A DNA stretch of 64,000 nt from Flavobacterium sp. Root186 (GCF_001428525.1 NZ_LMHW01000011.1:372001-436000), one strand, 5' to 3'. Numbered from the stretch's first letter, positions 35,449 through 44,147 are shown. The notes: generated from the sequence alone by a model not told the origin. Numbers and translations are program-made.

Positions 35449-36453
35449 ATGAGCAATTCTACCCAGGAAACCACTTTACCAAAAATTTATAGAACTACCG
35501 CATTAACTGCCTTTATATACACTGCCTTTATAATTGTCTTTGCCATTTACAAACAATTTTTTTATGTCGACGGAACATGGTTTCATGGTTTTTTAGCAAA
35601 TGGTTTTGCGATTTTAAGCACTGTGACTTGGTTTGGAATACTACTGGTTTTTAAACTTTTTTTAAATAGAATACTTAAGTACAGCAAGGCCGATTCATTG
35701 ATTATTGCTTCTTTAGTTTTCTTAGCAATACCAATTTATTCTTTAGGTTCAGTTCTGTACAGTTTTATACAAACATATCTGACATTTGGCGGGGAAGATA
35801 CTTTTGATTCATTATCTTCTTTTGCTTCGACCTCTATTTCGAGTGCAATATTGCTGATCCTTTCTAACATTGGAATGATTGTGGTTACTGTTTTATTAGG
35901 AAACCGTATCAGAACAATTGATGTTATTCAGAAGAAATTTTTCACCATTTTAGGTTTTTCGTTTATAGCACTTGGAGTAGGTTCTGCGCTGCAGGCCGTA
36001 TCTGTCATCGACAGTGATTTCATTGTGTTTTTACCAAAAGCAGTTACGGCTGCGGTTTTAGGTTATATTTTGAAAGAGACTTCTCAAATGAACTATTCTG
36101 AATTATCTTCGACGTTAAAGCCTGAAACAAATGAAAATGTAAATCTTTCTAAAGTCAAAGTTTCCTCACAAAAAGAATCTGAAAAATCGGAGAAAATCAA
36201 TGTTTTCAAGAAAAAAGAACAAATCAATCCTGGGCCGGAAATAATTCCTAATATTGATATCAACGAGCTGGAAAATAAAGAAATAATACTTTCTTATTTT
36301 GATAATCTGTCTACAGATGAATTAAACAGACTTGAGGTTGTTGTGGCTAAAAATTTTACTCAGAATTTGACTGACGACCAGAAAAAGAATCTCGTTATAC
36401 AACATATCGCAGAGAAAAAACTGTACGACCACAATCGCTATGCACCAAAATAG
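35449..36453 (+). CDS. Six-helix membrane protein with cytoplasmic tail
   Basis: 334 residues. About six hydrophobic helices lie in the first 220 residues (starting near ALTAFIYTAFIIVFAIY and ending near AVTAAVLGYILKE). A polar tail of ~115 residues follows, with a Lys/Glu/Ser linker and a terminal helical segment (LNRLEVVVAKNFTQNLTDDQ). No transport or enzyme motif is visible. It is divergent from the GTPase operon across a 487-base gap holding shared regulatory palindromes, so a functional link is possible but unproven. Confidence 0.78.
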   Translation: MSNSTQETTLPKIYRTTALTAFIYTAFIIVFAIYKQFFYVDGTWFHGFLANGFAILSTVTWFGILLVFKLFLNRILKYSKADSLIIASLVFLAIPIYSLGSVLYSFIQTYLTFGGEDTFDSLSSFASTSISSAILLILSNIGMIVVTVLLGNRIRTIDVIQKKFFTILGFSFIALGVGSALQAVSVIDSDFIVFLPKAVTAAVLGYILKETSQMNYSELSSTLKPETNENVNLSKVKVSSQKESEKSEKINVFKKKEQINPGPEIIPNIDINELENKEIILSYFDNLSTDELNRLEVVVAKNFTQNLTDDQKKNLVIQHIAEKKLYDHNRYAPK

Positions 36454-36491
36454 AATGGTGCATTTGTAAAAGTATGAGAATGAAATAATTG

Positions 36492-36986
36492 CTAATTATT
36501 AATCATTGGGTTCAAATTTTCATCTTTGTTGCGTAAATCTATGCCGCCTTCGTAAACTGATTTAAGATTGGTTAAGTAAAACTGCCAGCCGTGTGAACAG
36601 CCAAGCCTAATATATTGTTTAGAAGAATCATCTGTAGGGATATTGTGCTGACGAAGTTCAACCACGGTATAACCGTTTGTTTCGCTTAGTTTTATATCTA
36701 CCAGACACGTTCCTTCAAAAGTAAATTGTAATTGGTCTTTTCCGTTGGCAGCAATAATTTTTCCTTTCATGGAGTCTTTATACAAATACCAAAGCCAATC
36801 GTAAGTTGTGCCCTCCACGGCATTTTTGTCTTTGCTAATTGGTTCCTGATTTGTATCGAAAAAAGATACTTTTTCGAGAAACCATTTTTCTAATTCATCT
36901 GCTTTTGTCCAGGCATTATAAATGTCGCTGAGTTTAGCTTTAATTGCTATTTTTTTTGTGAAGGATGTCCAGTCGAAGTTTTCCAT
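36492..36986 (-). CDS. SRPBCC (AHSA1-type) domain protein
   Basis: 164 residues, cytoplasmic. It shows the START/SRPBCC helix-grip fold pattern: FTKKIAIKAKLSDIYNAWTKADELEKWF at the start, then strands YDWLWYLYKDSMKGKIIAANGKDQLQFTF and VELRQHNIP, and the long C-terminal helix GWQFYLTNLKSVYEGG. AHSA1-like proteins bind hydrophobic ligands or act with partners; no specific role can be given. It is last in a leftward string of three genes spaced by 3 bases each. Confidence 0.88.
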   Translation of the reverse strand: MENFDWTSFTKKIAIKAKLSDIYNAWTKADELEKWFLEKVSFFDTNQEPISKDKNAVEGTTYDWLWYLYKDSMKGKIIAANGKDQLQFTFEGTCLVDIKLSETNGYTVVELRQHNIPTDDSSKQYIRLGCSHGWQFYLTNLKSVYEGGIDLRNKDENLNPMINN

Positions 36987-36989
36987 GGT

Positions 36990-37520
36990 TTAATTTTTAT
37001 TTGATTGTACAATAGGAGCGAGACATTTGTGTAATTTATAGTTTAATTTCCACCAAAACATATTCCAATTATGTTTTAATCCACCTAGTTCCCAATTAAC
37101 ATCAAATTTGTTTTTATCACTTTTAAGATAAGGCGGCTGAGTTATTTTACAATGTAGCATTGGTGGGTTATTAATTACTTTTTTTAAATAATCAGCATCA
37201 AGTTGACTTTTAAGAAAATATCTAATGTCAATGATAGTTTGATGTTTTTCAGATTTATAAACATATAGATTTATGTCATAAGTTAAATGATAAATTTCTT
37301 TAACGGCTGCCATCGCTTCGTTAAAGCTTTTAAGTATTTTATTTTTGTTAAGTTTATTTTTATTAAGGCGTTGAATAAAAAAGTTTTCTCCTTTTACTTC
37401 TGAAATATCTGAAAGAATAAACATTAAATTTTTTGAAATATCATTCCAACAATAATGATTTACCAAATCGAGTAATTGTGTCGTTAGATTTTTTATTTCT
37501 TCTTCAATTTTATTTTCCAT
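36990..37520 (-). CDS. Unknown cytoplasmic protein
   Basis: 176 residues, no signal peptide or membrane helix. The N-terminal ~80 residues are helical and Asn/Lys-rich; the middle holds a beta pattern (INLYVYKSEKHQTIIDIRYF); the end is Trp-rich (GGLKHNWNMFWWKLNYKLH). I do not recognise a family. It sits between a lipoprotein and an SRPBCC gene with 3-base gaps, so the three form an operon of unknown purpose. Confidence 0.7.
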   Translation of the reverse strand: MENKIEEEIKNLTTQLLDLVNHYCWNDISKNLMFILSDISEVKGENFFIQRLNKNKLNKNKILKSFNEAMAAVKEIYHLTYDINLYVYKSEKHQTIIDIRYFLKSQLDADYLKKVINNPPMLHCKITQPPYLKSDKNKFDVNWELGGLKHNWNMFWWKLNYKLHKCLAPIVQSNKN

Positions 37521-37523
37521 ATT

Positions 37524-37853
37524 TTAATATACATATTTATATTTAATTTCAGAAAATACATTTCCAGTTACAGCGTCAATTTGTATGGCTGAGCAATTAT
37601 TACATTTTTTAGAAACATCCCAATAAAATAACTTTCTTTTTCCTCTTTGATAGCCTAAGCTGGTTTTTGAGTAAGTATAGGTATTAAAGAATATCTCTAG
37701 ATTATCTCCCGAAATACCATATCGTTTCGCAATTTCTAACGCCTGACTTTCTGTAATCTTAATTTCGTTTTTATCTTTTTCTTTGCATGAAGTGAAAGAG
37801 AAACAAATTCCGAATAGAAGAACTATTATTGCAGTTAGAAATTTTTTATTCAT
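37524..37853 (-). CDS. Small lipoprotein with a PepSY-like domain
   Basis: 109 residues with lipobox TSC (Cys23). The mature part is ITESQALEIAKRYGISGDNLE, then strands ending YYWDV-like KLFYWDVSKKC and IQIDAVTGNVFSE. This is the helix-strand pattern of a PepSY domain, a periplasmic module often linked to peptidase inhibition or metal/redox proteins. A Cys-x2-Cys-like pair (KKCNNCS) could bind metal or form a disulphide. First gene of the three-gene operon. Confidence 0.75.
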   Translation of the reverse strand: MNKKFLTAIIVLLFGICFSFTSCKEKDKNEIKITESQALEIAKRYGISGDNLEIFFNTYTYSKTSLGYQRGKRKLFYWDVSKKCNNCSAIQIDAVTGNVFSEIKYKYVY

Positions 37854-38185
37854 TTCTTTTTAGTTTTCATGAATTAGTGAGAAAGACTCCAATAGAATTA
37901 AATTTGATCAGCTTATTTATTTTTAGGTGATTTAATTTATTACCAAATATAAGGTTTTCTTGGATTTGCATCCATTTCATTTAAAGAGTGAAGACAAAAA
38001 CTTATCCTTTCATAAAAATGCCGCCAAATAGTGTCTAAATTTTATGAGGCAGTTCATCCTTATGCGGATCAATTTTTTGTATCAAAAATAATAAATAATA
38101 ATAAGATAATTACTTCAAAAAATATTCATTAAAGGATTAAAATAATTATATTCGTTCTTCAAAAATTAACCATAACCAATTATAA
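37854..38185. other. Intergenic gap without a recognised gene
   Basis: A/T-rich divergent gap of 332 bases. TATATTCG near 38146, one base off TAnnTTTG, may be the -7 box of the DUF5995 gene. I see no hairpin terminator or small reading frame. Confidence 0.4.
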
Positions 38186-38977
38186 ATGAATATGAAACAA
38201 GCAAATACTATAGACGAAGTAATTCAGTTTTTGGATGAAATAATAGAAAAATCAAAGATTGACCAAAGCAATATAGGTTTGTTTGCTATCCTGTATCGTG
38301 AAGTTACTGTAAGAGTTAAACAAGGTATTCAGGCTGGTTCTTTTCAAAATGGGGAACGAATGGAAAAACTGGATGTCATTTTTGCCAATCGGTATTTAAA
38401 AGCTTATTATCAATATCAGGCCAAAGAAAAACCATCCGAATGCTGGGGATTTGCTTTTGAACAAGCTGAAGATTTTTGGCCAATAGTTTTGCAGCATTTA
38501 CTACTCGGAATTAATGCGCACGTAAACCTTGATTTAGGAATTGCCTCGGCTCAAATTAGTACCGTTGAAGACATCGCAGATTTAAAACATGATTTTGACC
38601 AAATAAACGCTATTCTTAGCAGTCTGGTAGCAGGTGTCGAAAAATGTTTAATTAAAATTTGGCCAACGCTAACATGGATATTAAAATACACAGGCAAAAT
38701 AGATAATTTCTTTATTGATTTCAGTATGGAAGAGGCAAGAAACGGAGCATGGAAATTTGCCAACGAATTTGTAGCGGTTCCAGAAAACGAAAGAGAAGCG
38801 TGTACAAAGTTAAGAGACGAAAGGATAACAGAAATTGCCAGATTGGTTTCAAATCCCGGATATTTTGTGAGTGCCGTTTTTAAATTCATTCGCTTATTTG
38901 AAAGAGGAACTGTCGCTCAAAAAATAATCGATATGCAGATAATGGAAGAAAAAAATATGGAATGTGTTGTGGCGTAG
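38186..38977 (+). CDS. DUF5995 family protein
   Basis: 263 residues, all helical, cytoplasmic. It shows the family pattern: an N-terminal helical part with GLFAILYREVTVRVKQGI, then FANRYLKAYYQY, then WPIVLQHLLLGINAHVNLDLGIA, in which His and Asn residues could ligate a metal as in helical hydrolases of the PhoE/ZnPLC-like kind. Another cluster is NGAWKFANEFV. The family is widespread in Bacteroidota and Actinomycetota with no known role. It is monocistronic. Confidence 0.85.
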   Translation: MNMKQANTIDEVIQFLDEIIEKSKIDQSNIGLFAILYREVTVRVKQGIQAGSFQNGERMEKLDVIFANRYLKAYYQYQAKEKPSECWGFAFEQAEDFWPIVLQHLLLGINAHVNLDLGIASAQISTVEDIADLKHDFDQINAILSSLVAGVEKCLIKIWPTLTWILKYTGKIDNFFIDFSMEEARNGAWKFANEFVAVPENEREACTKLRDERITEIARLVSNPGYFVSAVFKFIRLFERGTVAQKIIDMQIMEEKNMECVVA

Positions 38978-38999
38978 ATAATATTCCTCATCAGGAGTT

Positions 39000-39443
39000 T
39001 TACTTTTCTAATTCAATTTTTAGTTTTTCGATTATTTCCTTTTCAAATTCTCTTTTCATCATGATGTTGCCATATAAGCCTAAATCCTGATTGATTAACT
39101 GCCATTGTGTTTCTCTGTTTTTATATACAGCCACAAAACCAACATGTGTATTGTTGTCAAAAGCAGGTCTTGTCCATGCCTCTATTCTTTTACCATCCAG
39201 ATTAAAATAAATGTCATGCCAATAGTCTGTGGTATCTTTATCTTTTAAGTCAGCATTTTCAAGATGCATTTTTTCCAGTGCATCAAGGATTTCCTTTTCA
39301 GGATATTTAAGATAATAGGTTTCTGCATAAGGATATCTTCCTGCTGCATAGAAGTGAAAGGTAGAAAAAAAAGAAATTATCTTATAGGAAAAAAATAAAA
39401 CTATTGTGATGATTATTACTAGTTTAAATTTAGATTTGGTCAT
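39000..39443 (-). CDS. Membrane-anchored protein of unknown function
   Basis: 147 residues. One N-terminal hydrophobic helix (LVIIITIVLFFSYKIISFF) serves as anchor or uncleaved signal. The outside domain holds the strands WHDIYFNLDGKRIEAWTR and HVGFVAVYKN and ends in a Lys/Glu helix. I do not recognise a family. It is convergent with the DUF5995 gene and ends 22 bases from it. Confidence 0.7.
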   Translation of the reverse strand: MTKSKFKLVIIITIVLFFSYKIISFFSTFHFYAAGRYPYAETYYLKYPEKEILDALEKMHLENADLKDKDTTDYWHDIYFNLDGKRIEAWTRPAFDNNTHVGFVAVYKNRETQWQLINQDLGLYGNIMMKREFEKEIIEKLKIELEK

Positions 39444-39507
39444 TTTAGAATTTAGTTTGGATTTGTATGGTGTTCAAAAGCTTAATAAAAACCAGCTGAA
39501 TGCGATG

Positions 39508-39731
39508 CGCAAATGTCTCTGACTTTGAGCTAATTTCTAACGTGTCATTTAAAAATGGATTCGCCATAAAGTCTCTGACTTTTTTCCAAATATAAATTAA
39601 AAAGATGTCACAATTTCTTTAAAGAATTATTGTATTCAACTTTTTTTATTCTCTCAAAAAAGTCAGAGACTTTTGACGCGTTTACAATTTATAAGAAGCA
39701 AAAAAAATACGCAAAGTCAGAGACATTTGCG
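39508..39731. repeat. Nested inverted repeats built on AAAGTC-TCT-GACTTT
   Basis: CGCAAATGTCTCTGACTTTG (39508-39527) is the exact complement of 39712-39731. Inside, AAAGTCTCTGACTTTTTT (39568-39585) is the exact complement of 39656-39673. Each unit is itself a 6-3-6 palindrome or close to it. A fifth copy, AAAGTCTCTGACTTTA, is at 40077-40092. The centre holds TTCTTTAAAGAA. No coding pattern. Confidence 0.8.
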
Positions 39732-39817
39732 TAGCATTTCATTAGTACTCTTCGGAGAGCGGGATGATTTGCATAAATTAAGTTTGAAATAATATGCGAT
39801 AGCGTATTATCATATTG

Positions 39818-39966
39818 CGATAGCGCGGATTTGCAATCCGTGCCCACAAAGATTGGTTTATACTTTTGTAATAAAAACAAAAGCTACATGATTTTGTAGC
39901 TTTTAATTTTAATGATTTTTATTGTGTCTTATTGTCGCGGGCACGGATTTCAAATCCGCGCTATCG
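39818..39966. repeat. Long inverted repeat with internal hairpin
   Basis: The arms 39818-39845 (CGATAGCGCGGATTTGCAAT and on) and 39939-39966 pair at 27 of 28 positions. Between them, AAAAGCTACA (39879-39888) and TGTAGCTTTT (39895-39904) form a terminator-like hairpin. Its GC-rich arms stand out from their surroundings. Confidence 0.75.
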
Positions 39967-40108
39967 GGTATTTGTATAATGTCTTAAAAGTATAGAATAG
40001 ATGGCAAATCTCGTTACTCCAAATGTTTCAGGCTTTGCACCATTTTTACTATAATTTGTTTGAAAACGAAAACTTCAAAGTCTCTGACTTTATATTAAAT
40101 TACTAACT

Positions 40109-40573
40109 TTATACAATCGAATTAGTTTTTAGAAAACTTTTTATAAAATCTGTGATGTCGTATGCTCTTTTTGATAATTTGACATTTTTAGTTAAATTAT
40201 CAAATCTTTCCCAATGATTAACACCATTGGAATTGTTTATTGAAAAGACTTTAATATGATAATGATTTGCATTTAGAAAAGCCATTGTGCTTCCATGATG
40301 TTGACCACCGACTTGCTCTGCTAATATTAACATTTCCGGTAAGTGTTGCCATTCTTCAAATCTTTTGCTTAAAGGAATATCAGTTTCTGAAGGAGAGGCT
40401 GGTATACAGTAAAAAACTATTCTCAAACTTTTAAAAATTGGATTCAAAAATATTTGTTGCCATCCAGCCTTCATTTGCTTTAAGTTTTTAAAGCCAAATA
40501 GTTTAATCAATTCTTTAATTGTGGAAGTTTTCCCTGAATTTTGCGTTCCTTCAATAATAATTGCTAATCTCAT
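40109..40573 (-). CDS. Small P-loop NTPase-like protein
   Basis: 154 residues. Walker A GTQNSGKT at residues 9-16 after a first strand LAIIIEG. A likely Walker B is a hydrophobic strand before the SETD region near residue 63; a later strand HIKVFSIN is followed by an NGVNHWE turn. The size and fold resemble small nucleoside kinase or PRK-like proteins, but no lid or substrate motif is clear. It lies last in a leftward group of small unknown genes beside the repeat-rich gap, a setting common for accessory or defence genes. Confidence 0.75.
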   Translation of the reverse strand: MRLAIIIEGTQNSGKTSTIKELIKLFGFKNLKQMKAGWQQIFLNPIFKSLRIVFYCIPASPSETDIPLSKRFEEWQHLPEMLILAEQVGGQHHGSTMAFLNANHYHIKVFSINNSNGVNHWERFDNLTKNVKLSKRAYDITDFIKSFLKTNSIV

Positions 40574-40613
40574 TCTTTATATTTCTTAATTTAGGTAGAT
40601 TTAAAGTTCAATT

Positions 40614-40889
40614 CTATTCAGAAAGAGGTTTATCTAAATTGTTAATTAATTTCATTAATTGTTTAATATATTTTTCCTTAGAAGAAACAATATTTTTATT
40701 TTGATCATTCCCTTTTCTAAAATGTGCATTTAAACCTTTTTCAATAATTTGAATTTGTGCATTTAAAGTCTTTGCTTGGTCAGAATAACTCAATTCTTCA
40801 AATGTTTTCTCATCCTTTCCGTGAGTTCCTTTTTTCATAATTTTTTTTGAGTTTATTTGCTTTTTCTTTTTTGTATTCTTTTCAAACAT
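40614..40889 (-). CDS. Small basic helical protein
   Basis: 91 residues, very rich in Lys, Asn and Gln (KKKKQINSKKIMKKGTHG). A coiled-coil-like second half (SDQAKTLNAQIQIIEKGLNAHF) is followed by another helix. A basic tail plus helical pair suits a nucleic acid or partner-binding protein. A start at the internal ATG (MKKGTHGK) is possible. No family recognised; it lies 40 bases before the P-loop gene in the same direction. Confidence 0.55.
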   Translation of the reverse strand: MFEKNTKKKKQINSKKIMKKGTHGKDEKTFEELSYSDQAKTLNAQIQIIEKGLNAHFRKGNDQNKNIVSSKEKYIKQLMKLINNLDKPLSE

Positions 40890-40976
40890 TTTAGAGTCTC
40901 CCTACTTTGTATAGCTTTTATGAGGAACACTTTGGAAAGCAGTGAACATAATCGACGTTGTGATCTGTTTTAAAAA

Positions 40977-41579
40977 TTAAAAAACGTTATTATTACCCAT
41001 TGTCCATAATAATTTATCTGTGATTCTATTTTTACAAATGATATCTAGTTTATCTAAATTACTAAAATCATTATGTATTAATGTTATTAATGGTTTGATA
41101 TGATCTAAACATTTTTCAAAAATATGTTCGTTATCTTCTTGAAATTGAATAAGGTTTTTGCTGTAAACTGAGTAATTGTTTTCCTTTTGATTTAGCGTCT
41201 TTCTTGCTAATCTATCCATTGGGATAATTTCCCACGGATTGTTTAGAAATAAAATTTTTGAGGCCATTGATGTCGTTACCTTTCCACGAGTTAAATTACT
41301 TTGTGCCAATCTTTCAGCAAATAAATCTACATCATTTGAATTTTTTGAATTAATCCATACCAATGTTTCTTCAAGCAATTTATCCACACTTCCACTTTTG
41401 AAATTTCTAACAACCCTAAATTCAATTAAAAAAGAATAAAAACTTCCAATATCTTTTTTTATGTATTCCGAAGCAACATTTGGATTTAATTTAAAATATT
41501 GAAACCTTTTAATATAATTCAAATCAGTTTTGTAATACGCTAGGAAATTTCCAATTGATTGAATTTGTGTAGAAGTCAT
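40977..41579 (-). CDS. Helical protein, possibly DNA-glycosylase-like fold
   Basis: 200 residues, all helical, cytoplasmic. The segment TTSMASKILFLNNPWEIIPMDRLARKTL resembles the part of the helix-hairpin-helix glycosylase fold where the SKxLxFxxP motif precedes a catalytic Asp (here Asp in PMDR). Similar OGG-fold proteins of unknown role are found near defence genes. This is a resemblance only; the hairpin GPD motif itself is not clear. Same orientation as its neighbours. Confidence 0.7.
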   Translation of the reverse strand: MTSTQIQSIGNFLAYYKTDLNYIKRFQYFKLNPNVASEYIKKDIGSFYSFLIEFRVVRNFKSGSVDKLLEETLVWINSKNSNDVDLFAERLAQSNLTRGKVTTSMASKILFLNNPWEIIPMDRLARKTLNQKENNYSVYSKNLIQFQEDNEHIFEKCLDHIKPLITLIHNDFSNLDKLDIICKNRITDKLLWTMGNNNVF

Positions 41580-41699
41580 AATTTATAATTGAACTTTTCA
41601 ATATGAATAAATATCATATTCTCATTATTGGATTGAAAATATAGCTACTGTAATTTTTTTATTATATGTAAACCTATTTTAGGGTAAATAGAGTAATAA

Positions 41700-42131
41700 T
41701 TAACCATTAGGGAAATTATCATTTGTTTTATTGTTGTTTGCTCCATTTTTATTGGCAATTGCAAAACCAGATACTGCAGATAGAATTGGAAGACCAGCTT
41801 CAGGAGTTATAGTTTTTGTCAAAAGTAAAATAGCAATTATACCGATAATGAATATGCATATTGCCATTTGACCATAACTATTCCAAAAATTATTTCGCTT
41901 TTCAAGTAAGTCTCCTAAATAGTTTGACAATGTATTTAAAAGTCTATTCCAATCATTTCTATTATTGGCTAAACTATAATCAAGACTTTTTAATAATTCA
42001 CGAAGGTATAGATCTTCAATGCTATATCGTTTATATAATAGTTTACCGAAAAACCAGATTCCAAGGAATATCAAAAGAGTTAAAAATGAAACCAAAATAA
42101 TACTTCCTGGGATAATGTACTGTTCTTCCAT
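41700..42131 (-). CDS. Membrane protein with three predicted helices
   Basis: 143 residues. Hydrophobic helices lie near 8-30, 88-105 and 110-128. Between the first two lies a ~55-residue amphipathic soluble loop (SIEDLYLRELLKSLDYSLAN). The tail is Asn/Lys-rich. It could be a small effector or anchor of an accessory system, but no family is recognised. Neighbouring genes share orientation with gaps of ~120-140 bases, so co-transcription is uncertain. Confidence 0.68.
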   Translation of the reverse strand: MEEQYIIPGSIILVSFLTLLIFLGIWFFGKLLYKRYSIEDLYLRELLKSLDYSLANNRNDWNRLLNTLSNYLGDLLEKRNNFWNSYGQMAICIFIIGIIAILLLTKTITPEAGLPILSAVSGFAIANKNGANNNKTNDNFPNG

Positions 42132-42271
42132 AATTACATTTGTTTAAAGTTTGTACTATATAATTTCCTCTTTTGATGTGTTCAATGATATGAAGATATT
42201 AAAAACTAAATATATTTTAAAAACAAATATCGCATAAAATTTAATTTTATCATCAAGTAAAAACACCTGAT

Positions 42272-42715
42272 TTAATCTCCTTTTTTATATTCTTGAATAT
42301 CTTTAGAATTATCATCAAAGGTTTGAATTATATTAATTTTGTTATTTTTTTCAACAAAAGTTATTTTCTCATCATATTTTGAATCCCTCCATCTTCCATC
42401 AAAGTTTGCCCAAAGAATTTTGTTTCCGTCAAATTTTATCTTGTAATCAAATTTCTGATGATCAGATTTTCTGATGTAAGACACAAAATATAATTCGTCC
42501 ATTTTTCTCACTTTAATTATTTTTGATGGTTGTCCCATAATAGAAGCCATTGTATATCGAGCTATATCTTCATAAGAGAAATTCTTTAAAGTTATTTCTT
42601 CCTTTTCTATGATTTCTGGAACTTTAGTCTCTATTGTTAAATTAGTTTCATTTTGCTCTTTGCGATTACAGCTAAAAATTAAAATAAAAAGTGGGAAGTA
42701 TAAGAGTAATTTCAT
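42272..42715 (-). CDS. Small lipoprotein of unknown function
   Basis: 147 residues with lipobox FSC (Cys16). The mature part holds an amphipathic helix (YEDIARYTMASIMGQ) and then beta strands (YFVSYIRKSDHQKFDYKIKFD, KINIIQTFDDNSKDIQEYK) like a small lipocalin or NTF2-like domain. No family recognised. It is divergent from prfA; the ACGGAAACCCGT palindrome lies in between. Confidence 0.75.
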   Translation of the reverse strand: MKLLLYFPLFILIFSCNRKEQNETNLTIETKVPEIIEKEEITLKNFSYEDIARYTMASIMGQPSKIIKVRKMDELYFVSYIRKSDHQKFDYKIKFDGNKILWANFDGRWRDSKYDEKITFVEKNNKINIIQTFDDNSKDIQEYKKGD

Positions 42716-42780
42716 AAGATGTAATTTTTAATTTTATATAAAATATTTTTTGATAAAAGTAATCTCTTTAAATTCAATGA

Positions 42781-42799
42781 TTTTACGGAAACCCGTAAA
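42781..42799. promoter_or_regulatory. ACGGAAACCCGT palindrome, candidate operator
   Basis: TTTTACGGAAACCCGTAAA matches the palindrome at 35084-35102 except for one base. It lies between a divergent lipoprotein gene and prfA. Confidence 0.45.
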
Positions 42800-42897
42800 C
42801 AGCTCCTAAAAAACATTATAATTCCATTAAAATTTCTCTCGAAACCACCCTCAAAATTCCCAAAAAATCAACACTAGAATTTTCCACAAAAATTTTG

Positions 42898-42905
42898 TAA
42901 TTTTG
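42898..42905 (+). promoter_or_regulatory. prfA: Bacteroidota -7 element of prfA
   Basis: TAATTTTG matches TAnnTTTG, 24 bases before the start codon. Confidence 0.55.
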
Positions 42906-42929
42906 CAGTCCAATAAAAGGAATTAGAAA

Positions 42930-44006
42930 ATGTTAGATAGACTTCAATATGTAAAGCAGCGTTTTGATGAGATTTCGGATTTGATTATTCAGCCGGATGT
43001 TATTGCTGATCAAAAACGTTATGTGCAGCTTAACCAGGAATATAAAAGCATAAAAGCACTGGTTGAAAAGAGAGAAGAATACATTCTTGTTTTAGCAAAT
43101 ATTGACGAAGCAAACGAAATTATTGCTGACGGAAGCGATGCTGATATGACCGAAATGGCCAAAATGCAGCTTGACGAAGCAAAAGAACGCTTGCCGCAGC
43201 TAGAGGAGGAAATCAAATTTATGTTGATTCCTAAAGATCCTGAAGATGCTAAAAATGTTATGGTTGAGATTCGCGCCGGAACGGGTGGGGACGAAGCTAG
43301 TATTTTTGCAGGGGATTTATTTAGAATGTATACTAAATATTGTGAAGGCATGGGCTGGAGAACTTCGGTTGTAGATATGAACGAAGGAACTTCCGGAGGT
43401 TTCAAAGAGGTTATTTTTGAGGTTTCGGGAGAGGATGTTTACGGTACTTTGAAGTTTGAAGCAGGTGTTCACCGTGTACAGCGTGTTCCGCAGACAGAAA
43501 CGCAAGGTCGTGTGCATACATCGGCAGCAACTGTTATGGTTTTACCGGAAGCAGAAGAGTTTGATGTTCAAATCGATATGAACGATGTTCGTGTAGATTT
43601 CTTCTGTTCGTCTGGACCTGGAGGACAATCTGTAAATACAACGAAATCGGCTGTACGTTTAACGCACATTCCAACCGGATTAGTAGCGCAATGTCAGGAT
43701 CAGAAATCGCAGCATAAAAATAAAGATAAAGCGTTAACGGTTTTACGTTCTCGTTTATATGAAATGGAATTGGCTAAGAAAGAAGCTGAAGATGCTACAA
43801 AACGTACTTCTCAGGTTAGTTCTGGTGACCGTTCGGCTAAGATTCGTACCTACAACTATGCGCAAGGCCGTGTAACTGATCACAGAGTTGGTTTAACACT
43901 TTACGATTTAGGAAACATCATGAATGGTGATATCCAAAAAATTGTTGCCGAGTTACAATTGGTTAACAATATGGAGAAATTGAAGGAAGCTTCAGAAGTT
44001 TACTAA
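42930..44006 (+). CDS. prfA: Peptide chain release factor 1
   Basis: 358 residues, normal RF1 length. It ends translation at UAA and UAG on the ribosome. The GGQ catalytic tripeptide is at 231-233 in [16 protein letters not shown], and the RF1-type stop recognition motif P-x-T appears as PQT (187-189) in [15 protein letters not shown]. Domains: helical N-terminal part, PCRF domain, and the GGQ domain with the basic tail [13 protein letters not shown]. Own promoter and strong terminator. Confidence 0.98.
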   Translation: MLDRLQYVKQRFDEISDLIIQPDVIADQKRYVQLNQEYKSIKALVEKREEYILVLANIDEANEIIADGSDADMTEMAKMQLDEAKERLPQLEEEIKFMLIPKDPEDAKNVMVEIRAGTGGDEASIFAGDLFRMYTKYCEGMGWRTSVVDMNEGTSGGFKEVIFEVSGEDVYGTLKFEAGVHRVQRVPQTETQGRVHTSAATVMVLPEAEEFDVQIDMNDVRVDFFCSSGPGGQSVNTTKSAVRLTHIPTGLVAQCQDQKSQHKNKDKALTVLRSRLYEMELAKKEAEDATKRTSQVSSGDRSAKIRTYNYAQGRVTDHRVGLTLYDLGNIMNGDIQKIVAELQLVNNMEKLKEASEVY

Positions 44007-44085
44007 TCTAAGTTGCTAAGATTCTAAGATGCTGAGGTTCTAAGTTTTTATTTAGATTGTTGGCTAAGATTCTAAGTTTTTTTAG
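44007..44085. repeat. CTAAG-type oligomer repeats left of the prfA terminator
   Basis: A string of degenerate units such as CTAAGTTG, CTAAGATT, CTAAGATG and CTGAGGTT. The complementary units (CTTAGCAT, CTTAGAAT) lie to the right of the terminator at 44148-44181 and again at 44241-44280, so terminator and flanks form one large imperfect palindrome. Confidence 0.65.
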
Positions 44086-44104
44086 ATTTTAAATTAAAAT
44101 ATAT

Positions 44105-44135
44105 AAAAAAGCCGAACTTATGTTCGGCTTTTTTT
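44105..44135 (+). terminator. prfA: Intrinsic terminator of prfA
   Basis: AAAAAGCCGAAC pairs with GTTCGGCTTTTT around a 4-base loop, with a T-run after it. Confidence 0.9.
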
Positions 44136-44147
44136 ATTATCAAAAAA

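Noticed and set aside
39689-39880. A 63-residue minus-strand reading frame
   Set aside because: It runs through the inverted repeats at 39712-39731 and 39818-39845; the peptide VGTDCKSALS is a typical by-product of this repeat, not a conserved protein.
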